Below are positions 43,516 to 52,864 of a stretch of DNA of 64,000 nucleotides, piece by piece (within the stretch, counting starts at the first letter, position 1; every line of letters starts with the position of its first letter). This DNA comes from Seminavis robusta (lineage: Eukaryota > Bacillariophyta > Bacillariophyceae > Naviculales > Naviculaceae), in NCBI GenBank assembly GCA_903772945.1, contig CAICTM010000059.1, forward strand, positions 78,501-142,500, written 5' to 3'. The notes below the pieces were generated by a model. The model was given only the letters and a program-made list of their open reading frames with translations, was not told where the DNA came from and did no database searches. The position numbers were made by a program, and so were the translations under genes.

Positions 43516-45784
43516 CTTGATTTTATTGATGGAGTTGGTTGAGTTGGTTGAGTGAGTGAGTAAAGTTGGGTACTCGTGCTTCCAAAGGCAAAATTATGAA
43601 CTCTCCAAACCTCTTTTCTATTTATTTTGTTTTTGAATGGAGAACCGGCATTACTGGAGTATTCGAATTTGTGCAATTACCCCGGCAAGCATAAGATGCA
43701 AAAAGGTACTGAGCGGCTGCGGGACGGGACAAGCCTGGACAAAATCAAACTCTCTCATTCAAGGACTTCCATAAGTAACGTGTAATACCGTAGAAACCTG
43801 AGGTCCACAATGTGGCATTCGTTGATGTTCCACCATCATAGCTCCTAATACTACCTTGAGGTGCGTCTCAAATTCCAAAAGATAGCGGTACCAGTACAGT
43901 ATTACAGAAACCTATGTACAAACGACAGATCCATCATCCACCAGTAGAACAGCATCGATGAAGGAACGAGCAGCCAATCCCGGCGTTGACCATACTTCCC
44001 AGCAAGCGGTACCATACATCTAACCAAACCTTCAGCTTAAAAATGCTTACAATAGTCAAAAAGCTATCGCTTGGAAGTGGAAAGCAACTGAAAAGCCTTC
44101 GCATTATTAAAAATAATCGCCTCTCAAAGATGGCTTTCACACTTTCACACACGATCCACAGCTTCCACAACTCCACAACATCCGCATTGCCCATTCAATA
44201 CCGCAATCCGCAATCTGTCCCTGCTGCCTGTTGCTGCATGTCTTTGGTCTTTGGTCAGCTTCCACGCTTCCGCTTGAGCTTGGAGGCAGGCGGCTCTTTG
44301 AGAAGGTTCCGCTGTTCCGCTACACTTCAGCCTTAATTGACGAAGAGTCTATTTGCTCCCTTCAATTTCAAAGAGTTATCACATGAAATAATATACTCCA
44401 TAAATCTACAATGATCCGAGGATCCGCGAGTCGAGTCGCCTTGACATCTGTGACAATGCTCAATGCTTCCTTGCGGCATTGGCCACAGCATCAGCTAACT
44501 ACTCCAGTACAGTAGTCTAGCTAGCTAGTAGAAGCTTCGGATGATTAGACTGGCGCCTATTGGAAGCAATATTTGATCGATAGCTTTAAAAGTCAGAGGC
44601 GATTCTATGTGTACAACATATTAATATATATATTATTTAGATCCTTTCCGCGTCAGCGTCAGCGTTTGCACAGAAAGTGGTCAAAATCCGGGAGCTAGAT
44701 CTACATGTAAAGCAAATTCCAACCTGCAGCCAACAGTTACTATGACATTGTTACATTGTTACTATCAATTTCAATACTATCCTCATGATAAATAAATAAA
44801 TCTGGCTACTGAGTACTTCGTTCTAGAAGTTCATGGCTCATGGCTCATGGGCCTGCTTTTGCTTCCGATCAATAGACCACGTACATTACACACCGGTACC
44901 GCACGGTACAGTACACGGTACATGTTGTTGCAGCCAGCAGCCAGCAGCCAGCAGCCAGCAGCCAGCAGCCAGCATTCAATAATGCGTGGGTGCAGGTGTG
45001 GAGCAGCTGGATGATGCGGCCCAATTTTGGTTGCTTCAAGCGCTTGTACATGTAGTAAGTCTGTCCCACAATCATTTTTTGAGTCGGGAGCAACCGAGGC
45101 CTTCACAAAGGGAACGCTCACGGCTCACGGGTCCAGGGACTCGTTTGCATTTGCAATATCGAGGTTCACTTACTTGTTCACTTCCAGCTTCCAGCTATCA
45201 TAGGACCTGGCTGGTTTACAGGTATCTTGTATCTTGTGGTCGAGACGTTGCCGTCTGGAGATGGAGATCACCCCCAGCTGACGCCCTTCTGCCGGCGGGA
45301 ACAGCTTCATCTTACAAAAAGTCCAAGATAGCGTGGAAGTGGCTAAGCACATACATGTACCGTACTGGAGTAGGACTTTTTGATCAATCTTATATTTGTC
45401 TAGCTAGATCTAGAGTCGAGTCCGTCTTCGTACTTGCAGAGTGCAGAGCGAGGTGTTGCCGAGGTGGGTGGCGTTCCGGGTGCTGCGGATTTGATTCCCG
45501 CGACTCGACCACCGTTCGTGAGCTTCCCACCTTCCAGTCCACCGCAAAGAACTGAAGATCCTCGCCGGAGGAAGTCCTCCAGTCGTAGTCGGAACAATAG
45601 CACCCCCAAAGCGGTGCCGCAGAGATGGGTGAGATCTTGCTTGCTTCACCGCTGGCAAAGTATTCGACAAAGACGGCAGCATGCTTGCATCTTGCTTGCA
45701 TTGACTGAGACTCTCCCTCAAACGTTCTTTCCTCGATTCTAGTATGCTCGGTTGTTCGTTCCGTTTCGGCAGCTCGTCTGATTA
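43516..45784. other. Long spacer, no supportable gene
   Basis: About 2.3 kb between two minus-strand genes. Overlapping frames of 80-190 codons occur on both strands at 44830-45740, but they contradict each other and show no motif. A TTAATATATATATTATT run lies near 44620 and a 7-bp microsatellite at 44931-44974. The left end should be the promoter of the gene at 42649-43515. Confidence 0.4.
44931..44974. repeat. 7-bp tandem repeat (CAGCCAG)n
   Basis: About six exact tandem copies of CAGCCAG lie in the spacer next to GTACACGGTACATG words. The unit length is not a multiple of three, which argues against the overlapping open frames being coding. Confidence 0.85.
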
Positions 45785-47872
45785 CTAACTAATTTCTTGC
45801 ACACTCAGAATGCCTTCAACACTGGTGATCAATCCCGCTGTGCGAAGTTCCTCAATGGCCACGTTTTGTATCCTGACAAACTCCTTCTGGGTGACCGCTT
45901 GTGGCGAAGAGGGTGACTTGTCTGGTGGGCAATAACACAAGTCCTCCTGCACCACTCGTCTCCGTTCTTGTTGTCGTGCGCGTGAAGTCAGGCCGTCGCT
46001 GTTTACCATTCTGCCGCCATATTGACTGATCCAGCCGTAGTACGAATCACCAGCACTCTCGGAAGCCGTGTCAAACTTTTCAGCAAACCAATCTTTTGCA
46101 GCCATACGAATCGTCTCGGCGACTGAACCAGCCAGGAGCGAAGTCGTGTCGACGGGACAGTCGCGGCAGGTGGCGGTAATTTGGAATACGTAACCACGAG
46201 AACCCAGTTGCAACTCAATGCTTTGAATGTTTCGAAAGTAAGAATCACAAAGCATAGTGCTTTCGGTGTTGTAGAGGGTCGCCATTGACCGTTCGAGAGT
46301 GGAAATTTCGTCAGGGGTTAGGAGCTCTGGTCGTCCATCGTATTCCACTCGAATATTGGTTTGAAAGTGTTGCACGTTATCAGAAGGGCAATCCATTTCC
46401 ACCAATTCTTCTTCGAGGGCCTTGTTGACACTCCAGTATGCGTTTGTATAGGTGGGTTTGATGGTGGCGGCAGTCTCGGGAGTGGGCCTTGGACGTTCCA
46501 CCGTCATCCAAGTATCTTGCGTGGGTACTGGTACTGGGGTAACCGCTGCAGGCGGCTTTGTTGCAGTGGGACTGTTTGTAGGCTTTGGTGGATCCGTAGT
46601 GGTTGTAACGGAAGGCTTGTCGGTGGTCGGGACTGTCGGTGTTGCGGTTGATGCCATTGCTGTAGGCTCGCTTGTAGTGGATGTTGCTGTTGGCGTTGCT
46701 GTTGATTGAGTCGTAGTGGTGGCGGCGGTGGTGGTGGTGGTGATGGTGGTGGGGCTATTTGTGGGAGTTTTTGTGATTGTGACCATTGTCATTTCTTCCA
46801 TCGAAGGTTGTAGTGTTGGTTGTTGTGATTCTGGTGCTGTTGGCGAATTTTCAACGTTGTCGTCAGTGGAAGCAATAGAAGGTTGTTTGGTGCTTGCGCC
46901 GGTCGGCGAGCTAGTCGGTGAGTCCGTGGGACTCTTCGTTGGTGGGCTTGTTATTCTTGTGGGAATTCCTGTTGGATTGTCTGTGGGTGCTCCTGTTGGT
47001 GTTGCAGTGGGGCTTTCTGGCATGCTGTCATCTTGCCTTGCTGACTGGTCTGTCAAATCAGCCACCTGATTGAGTTGATCCCCCACTGCATCGAAGCTAG
47101 CGGTATCTGTATCTGTATCTGTATCTGTATCCTGGGATAGTTTTGGTTGTTTGAGTCTATGCATTTCTCGTATCTTGCTCTTTGGATTGGGTTGCTTCTT
47201 GGCCCGTTTTCCTTTGAAGTGTCTATTACCCTTTTGGCTGGCTTTGGTTGGAGTGGGTGCAAGAGATGGAGTTCTAGTTGGTTCCAAGGTGGGTTGGCTG
47301 GTGGGTGCAATTGTTGGATTTTTAGTTGGCAAAGTGGTTGGATGTTGTGTTTCAGCAAAGATTGGAGCATCCATGGCGGTGTCAAAGTCTGAAAGGAAAC
47401 CTCCACCACCCAGATTGTCTGCACTAGCACTGTCCCCACTGAATCCTTCGATGGCACCTAGAGCTGGATTGGCCAAGAAGCCTTCATCCATAGAAGATGG
47501 TTCTTCTTCTTCTTGCTCTACTTGCTCTTCGTGCACTTCTTCTTGCTCTTCTTGTACTGCTTCTTCTTCACTGCTATTAACAATATCTTCACTTTCTCCC
47601 TTGTAACCGACTCGGTTGGGTCTTCTCCTCTTGTTGTTTCCATCGCGGTCCTTGCTGTATTTCAAATGGCGCGCGTTTTCGGATGTTGCCATAACGGTAC
47701 GAATTCTACCTCCACGAATACGTAGTCCGCTATTAATACCCCTCCCCAGCGTCCTTTGAACAGTACTAGTTCCAGTACTCGTACTCGTAGAGGTAGAGGT
47801 ACCATTGGCAAGGCCCAAGGATACCAGGCACAGGAGGGCCGCAAGAATGCCAGGACATCGTAAAGCATACAT
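45785..47872 (-). CDS. Large secreted P-T-repeat protein with Cys-containing C-terminal domain
   Basis: A single exon of 695 residues starts at ATG 47872 (minus). Residues 1-24 are a signal peptide (ILAALLCLVSLGLANG). Next come a basic region, an acidic Glu run (EEEAVQEEQEEVHEEQ), and segments of P-T-x-x-P-T units (PTKNPTIAPTSQPT, PTDSPTSSPTGAST) interrupted by K/R-rich and (DT)n stretches. A long Thr/Ala/Pro-rich part follows. The last 215 residues form a folded-looking domain with Cys at MDCPSDN, LCDSYF, TCRDCP and LCYCPPD. Diatom surface and frustule-associated proteins often combine such Pro/Thr linkers with small domains; O-glycosylation or hydroxylation is likely by analogy. The C-terminal domain is not recognised. 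Confidence 0.8.
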   Translation of the reverse strand: MYALRCPGILAALLCLVSLGLANGTSTSTSTSTGTSTVQRTLGRGINSGLRIRGGRIRTVMATSENARHLKYSKDRDGNNKRRRPNRVGYKGESEDIVNSSEEEAVQEEQEEVHEEQVEQEEEEPSSMDEGFLANPALGAIEGFSGDSASADNLGGGGFLSDFDTAMDAPIFAETQHPTTLPTKNPTIAPTSQPTLEPTRTPSLAPTPTKASQKGNRHFKGKRAKKQPNPKSKIREMHRLKQPKLSQDTDTDTDTDTASFDAVGDQLNQVADLTDQSARQDDSMPESPTATPTGAPTDNPTGIPTRITSPPTKSPTDSPTSSPTGASTKQPSIASTDDNVENSPTAPESQQPTLQPSMEEMTMVTITKTPTNSPTTITTTTTAATTTTQSTATPTATSTTSEPTAMASTATPTVPTTDKPSVTTTTDPPKPTNSPTATKPPAAVTPVPVPTQDTWMTVERPRPTPETAATIKPTYTNAYWSVNKALEEELVEMDCPSDNVQHFQTNIRVEYDGRPELLTPDEISTLERSMATLYNTESTMLCDSYFRNIQSIELQLGSRGYVFQITATCRDCPVDTTSLLAGSVAETIRMAAKDWFAEKFDTASESAGDSYYGWISQYGGRMVNSDGLTSRARQQERRRVVQEDLCYCPPDKSPSSPQAVTQKEFVRIQNVAIEELRTAGLITSVEGILSVQEIS
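47100..47130 (-). repeat. (TATCTG)n microsatellite encoding an Asp-Thr run
   Basis: Four to five copies of a TATCTG hexamer lie inside the P-T-repeat protein gene and read as DTDTDTDTD on the minus strand. Confidence 0.75.
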
Positions 47873-48498
47873 GTTGCTTTGCTATCTCTGTTTAATTAGT
47901 TTGGAAAGTTTAGCCACCAGCTACTATTATCCCCAATCCCTTGTTTTGGTCGCAGTTTTGGGAAAGAATGAAGACAAAGATTTGGAGAAACACCTGCCGG
48001 TTTTTAAAAATTTGTTTCTCTTTAAGTGTGACATAGTACTTAGCCTGGTTTTTGGCAGGTGTTTGCATGGCGCACTTGTGTTTTTAGACATTTAAACTGT
48101 GGTTCAACCGTCTAGAGCTGGCATCCGTCAAACACTACACGCAGCTTGTCCATACTGGTGCGGGCTGCCAACATTTATTTTGTAAAGGACGCTCGATCGA
48201 GGATCCATTCATCATCTAACGAGAAAGATTAGGAGCACATCTTGGGCTTGTCTTGTTGTGGGCAACATGACGAAACTTGTCATTCAGACTTATGCCTGGA
48301 TCATCGGCACCAACACCAATAAGAACAACACCAACAACACCTTGCTCAGCAGAAGCCCCGCCAACGCCCCAGACGGATTCAAGTTGGCAAGACGAGAGAA
48401 CTCAGATGGTACCGTAGAGCGCTGCCAGCACGAATGTCAATGGGAACTGGTGGCGCAGATTATTGCAATACGAAACCAGATTTCCACGGCTACCGGTA
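47873..48498. other. Upstream spacer of the P-T-repeat protein gene
   Basis: No supportable gene. The segment next to 47872 should be the promoter and 5'UTR of that minus-strand gene. Confidence 0.35.
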
Positions 48499-48927
48499 CT
48501 AGCTAGTATCATAGATGGCACCGGGGTTCTGCCAAGCCTCTCGATGCTGGACGACCAACTCGAGGTGAATGTAGCCCTTGTCCGTGTAGCGTGTAGATAC
48601 CAAGAACGCGTAAGGCATTAAATCCACGGCATGACGAAACAAGTCAACGGTCTCGTACAGTACGGGTACATGTACGTGGTCTCGATTGGAAAGTAAAAAA
48701 ATGGCAAAACGTGCCTGCGGACTCCTTGCCCAGTTCACGATGCGACTCGACTCGATGCCAAAGCACTGTGCGCCACAGTTGCAGTCTCCATGGTACTAGT
48801 AGGCAACCAAGTCAACGTCGTCTCGTACAAAGTCACGTTCTGAACCGTCCAACCGATCGAACCCATAATCAAAGCCAGTCATCTCGTCCATACCATTCAC
48901 ATTGATCACATCACCAATCCACTCACA
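48499..48927 (-). pseudogene. Possible gene remnant with one in-frame TAG
   Basis: One minus-strand frame stays open from 48927 to a stop at 48499 except for a single TAG at 48796-48798. Upstream of the TAG it reads a mixed acidic segment (MDEMTGFDYGFDRLDGSE). Downstream it reads GDCNCGAQCFGIESS, RFAIFLLSNRDHVHVPVLYE, LVSTRYTDKGYIHLELVV and WQNPGAIYDTS. The stretch has a protein-like composition and clustered Cys. The TAG lies in a TACTAGTAG word of the kind that fills the spacers. TACTAG just before could also serve as an intron acceptor. No family is recognised, so it may be a decayed gene, part of a spliced gene, or chance. Confidence 0.3.
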
Positions 48928-50800
48928 CTACTTGGCGCATCATAAAAGCAAAAGCCACAATTACACTGCTCAAAGACAGAGGGGGAGAGAGAGCGGATCA
49001 AGACCCAACACGGCCATGAGCCATGATAATCACCAAAACCAACGCGTAAAAAATCCCATTCAGGAGTCAAGTCACTCAAAGGCTCGATCGATCTGAGAGG
49101 CGTTCTCTATCGAAGCTTGGAGCAAGCGGGACTCCTTATAGCTAAACCGACTGCAACGTGTGTAACTGAACAAGTCAATCAAGAGTGAGAATGTTCAATC
49201 AGCAACATCGGGTTCGATTCATCTTATAAAAGACACGCACCAAATCCCTGGCTGTTTGTGCATCGATCGATCGTTCCATTTGGTTGGAGGGCGACCATCG
49301 ACCATGGCAAGGGTTTCTAACGAGATCGTTCCGTTCATAAACTTGCTGCGAGGACTCAATGCATTCCTTTCTCGTACTAGCCAGACCAAACGCATACGAA
49401 AAAGGAAATCGGTTCCGAATAAGCGTCAAGAACTGCTGCAATGGATGCGCTCTGCTGGGCCGTTCACGTATTTTCTGGCTCTTCCCATCTGCCCAGCAGG
49501 TGCATCATCTTGAGCTTTTCTGAATCATGGATGCGATCAAAGGTCTTGCCAGGTTCCTCGCCAACAGCTTCGGCAGTTCCACTCAGATTCTCCAGATTCT
49601 CCTTCCGAGACCAGCAACTTGGCTCACTAGCAGCATGTTTCCCATGACCTTTGCAAGGGGCTAACCATACCGGTAGTGCACTCCTCGAGGAACAAGCAAG
49701 CAGAAACAACCGCGTTAATACTGACTTCAGCAACAACACGACATCTGAAGCCATCAACACATCATGGCAACACTGTACTGTACGATTGTCTTCCCAAAAA
49801 GAGCCCAACTGAAACGTTCCAAAGCAAGCCACGGCAACGGGAACCGTCACGGCAATTAAAAGAACCGTACGATTCCAGGGATGGTTGACCACCTCTCCAC
49901 TCGGATTCCTTCATTGAAGAGCCCGATTGGTTGCCAATACCCCCTGAATCAATCGCTTGATGCTGCATGTGAGGATGCATGTTTGTTTCCGCAGTTCACT
50001 GAAATGAAGGAATTGAAACGTACCACTGGGCTGCGAATCGATGATTCTCATACATGGAAACAAGCCAAAGTCGAGAATGGACCAAGTAAAGACGACAAAC
50101 GGTCATCCCTTGCTCTGGACAAGTATAAGGGTGATGAGTGGTCCGAGTAGCTTTTGTACGGTGCGCGTCCCAACACACGGAAATCAATAAGTAACCACCT
50201 TCTGGCGATTCTTTTTCTCGTAATGAAGCTTTTGGCGTCATGCCCCCCACGGCTTCGTGGCGGGAATGATCAATCAACGAAGCAAGATGGGCGGCAAGAT
50301 TAATGTTGCTGTGCCCCCGTTGAAAGAACGAGGTAAGAGAGGTGAAGCAAACGCTGAAATAGCATTTCGTGTGTCAGACGTATATATATATATATACTGA
50401 ACTTGGCTGGTCGAGGAGGGTCTAATGGTAATGGGATCAAAGGAGATCCGAGGAGGGTTCTGCGATACCGGTGGTGAAAAAGATGCTGCTTGGCTTAGCC
50501 AGCCATGGAAATGCTGATAGCTACGCTGTGGCATGGCGTAAGGCACTTTTCAAGAGTAGAATGTTTGTCTGCTCCTCGCTCGAAATCACGTATCATAGAA
50601 GCAAGATATAACGCTGAATCCTTCAACTACATCTTAGTACTGTACTAGTCTAAAACTGTAGGCAATGCTAAAATATAAGTCCCTGCAGTTTGAACAAATA
50701 TCTACACTTGTGCATGTCTCAGGTAGAGCCCTCTGAGATGAATCATTGAATCATTCCTTGCCGATCTGATTCCTGATTCAACATAGCAGGTTTCTGTTGC
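48928..50800. other. Long spacer, no supportable gene
   Basis: About 1.9 kb with only weak, overlapping frames (for example 49464-49892 minus, hydrophobic but lacking an ATG start, and 49881-50150 plus). A TATATATATATATATAC run lies at about 50380-50396. Nothing here has enough support to be called a gene. Confidence 0.35.
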
Positions 50801-51196
50801 TTATAGGATACAGACCGGTTTTCTCTTGGGTTTGGTCATGACATCATAGACAGTTGGATCTGCTGGTTCAGTTTTGATGAGTTTTCCGTCCTTGAAGAGT
50901 CCCTTGGCAGTGTGAGTGAGCGTTGTACCGTTTTCGAGATGTATGAGTAGAGTCCACACAATGGAGTCAGGTCCCGTCTTGACGACTTTTTGCATTTCAA
51001 AGACGAGTCCGTCTTGAATGCTGCGTTTGTACCAATCTTTCCACTCGTCGAAATTGTGCGTTTTGGCATTCCCCACGATTAAAACATCCTTGTGGAACAA
51101 ATCATCAAACACTTCATCTGCGTGACTGTCGTATCTGCCTCCACTCTCACCGCCTAAGCAGCAAAAGTACTTGGTCAACTTGCGCATCTCAGACAT
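50801..51196 (-). CDS. SnoaL/NTF2-like fold protein, 131 aa
   Basis: A single exon starts at ATG 51196 (minus). The pattern fits the NTF2-like superfamily of small cone-shaped alpha/beta proteins. A first helix region is followed by SHADEVFDDLFHKDVLIVGN, the helix FDEWKDWYKRSIQDG, and strands VFEMQKVVKTGPDSIVWTLLIHLENG, THTAKGLFKDGKLIKTEP. The C terminus is basic (KPKRKPVCIL). Members act as small-molecule-binding proteins or isomerase-like enzymes, often of uncharted function. No catalytic residue can be assigned. It has no signal peptide, so it is probably cytosolic. The ending CIL resembles a short prenylation-type tail but is not a canonical CaaX box. Confidence 0.7.
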   Translation of the reverse strand: MSEMRKLTKYFCCLGGESGGRYDSHADEVFDDLFHKDVLIVGNAKTHNFDEWKDWYKRSIQDGLVFEMQKVVKTGPDSIVWTLLIHLENGTTLTHTAKGLFKDGKLIKTEPADPTVYDVMTKPKRKPVCIL

Positions 51197-52235
51197 CTTA
51201 CTGGTACCAGTGGCTTATCCTAGCTAGCTTTAGCTAGATAGCACTATCTCGATCGAGCAACGTTGCAGCGTTTGCTGTTGCCTCCTGTTGTCCTGTTGTT
51301 CTGCTTCGGTAGTTTTTTGGATGCGAACACTATAATATATCCATGCAATGTCCTACGTCATCAAAGATTCGATTCGATTAATCATTCATATGCCCACTAC
51401 TGGGTCGTCTCCGTTTCCAGAAATAAGGTTGAGGATTACCGGTACAAGAAATGAAACAGTATTCGCGCGCTCCGCGCGCTCATCCCTTTCTTTTTGCTTC
51501 GCCCCGAAACCGATTCATGCGAAACTTGTGTGAAAAGCGAGGCGACTTTCATGTGCATGTACATGCGTTGACTGTATCCCATCAATACAATACTAGTCAA
51601 ATACGTAGACTTCTACAGAGGCCTCTAAGTATTGCACGCCGGGTATAATTCAAACCTCCGCCCCCAACTGTACCCTTACCCCTAAAGCAAGTCGTCTCCG
51701 GGAGACGAAATTCGATTCGAAGGAACCAATCGACTTTTATAGAAATTAAATGGAATCAATCCTTGATTTAGTGTTAGAGCTATTCCGAGTCACCTCAGTC
51801 GAGTGACTGACTGTCGCAAGGAACAGATAGTGACAGCCATCGTGACCACAAGCCTGACGCTGCAGTTACTTGAGAAGCATGCGACTTTAATTAAATGGCG
51901 CGTCATTTGTTGCTCTATTTCCTTTCAACTTTCAAGAGAGAATTCTTTTTTGGTGTGATCTCGATATAATGAATTAAGCCCTATCTGTGCTTCTGGTGGG
52001 ACTTCGGACTATAATCGTGAATACAGGGTCTTGCTTTTCAACCACGGAGCGGATGCTGAATGCTGTTGGGGTTCAAGTGACTGCCAGCAGTACCTGGTAC
52101 TGGTAGCCCGGCAGTAGCGGTATCGGTACCAACTGCCAGCCACTCGAGTACCGGTACGCAACTATTCATCAGCCAGGTTCACGCCATCAGTACTATCATA
52201 CGAGCCATAAACACAGGCACAGAGCCAGTTGCAAG
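51197..52235. other. Divergent spacer, no supportable gene
   Basis: About 1 kb. It carries the promoter side of the SnoaL-like gene (-) and, if real, of the frameshifted frame at 52236 (+). GTACCTGGTACTGGTAGCCC and GGTATCGGTACC words cluster at 52090-52160. A (GATTC)n-like word lies near 51367-51380. Confidence 0.4.
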
Positions 52236-52581
52236 ATGGACAGCTCTTTGGTGACGACCATGGCGACCGCCCTCAACAACACTTCTAATCAGTCCTTGCA
52301 ACGTCTCGAGCTTGCCAGTGCGGACGACACTACTAGTACTAGTGAAACTGCGCGGAGGCATCAACGAGCCCTACAGTCGCTCCTTGGGCCGCCAATCTGG
52401 ACAGAAATCATATGCGGAGGCACGCGGCGCACTGCTTCAAAGATTGAAGGCTCAGGTTGCAGCCATTCAAGCCATTCAAGCTCAAGTACAGCCCAACCTG
52501 AGACCTCCTCAGCAGCGCCAGGAAGAGCAGAACCAGCAACATGCTCCCCCAGAAGTACCAGTAGCCGTTCTCTGGGCATAG
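52236..52581 (+). pseudogene. Short Gln/Ala-rich frame apparently broken by a frameshift
   Basis: From ATG 52236 (AAG-ATG-G context) the frame reads MDSSLVTTMATALNNTSNQS and continues to RRHQRALQSLLG. Somewhere between about 52360 and 52410 the protein-like reading moves to the +1 frame: GQKSYAEARGALLQRLKAQV, AAIQAIQAQVQPNLRPPQQR and a stop at 52581. The second part is a regular helical Gln-rich sequence, while the first frame becomes Ser/Thr/Pro noise there. The pattern suggests a one-base indel, a sequencing error or a missed mini-intron. No family is recognised. Confidence 0.3.
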
Positions 52582-52864
52582 CTGCTGCCCATGCATGGGG
52601 TGCAGCCTGAACAAGCTGAACAAGACTGACCGGAAGACCACGACAAAGGATACGGTACAGTAGGATGGTAGACAACGATGGCAACAGCAAGAACAGGTCA
52701 TTGGCGAAAGAAAAAATCTGCATGCACAAATATATGAATAGATGCTAGTAGGTGAAGTACATACTATACAAACACTATTGATTCCCATCCATAGTCATCA
52801 ATGACGGAGTACACCGGCGCGGTTCCAACGTTCCAACACCCCCCGCGACCCACTTTATATACCA

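Noticed and set aside
44931-44974. CAGCCAG repeat considered as part of a coding repeat
   Set aside because: The 7-bp unit is not a multiple of three and lies in spacer DNA.
45390-45742. Several overlapping 100-codon frames on both strands
   Set aside because: They contradict one another, lack ATG starts or motifs, and no splice arrangement gives a recognisable domain.
46452-47069. Plus-strand Gly/Val-rich frames resembling membrane proteins
   Set aside because: They are antisense to Thr/Pro repeats of the minus-strand secreted protein, which produce Gly/Val runs on the other strand.
49140-49230. Possible tRNA B-box (GGGTTCGATTCATC)
   Set aside because: No matching A box, acceptor stem or anticodon arm at proper distances upstream.
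49464-49892. Hydrophobic minus-strand frame of 142 codons that could be a membrane protein
   Set aside because: It begins at GTG rather than ATG, its hydrophobic part is short and the rest is unordered; no supporting motif.
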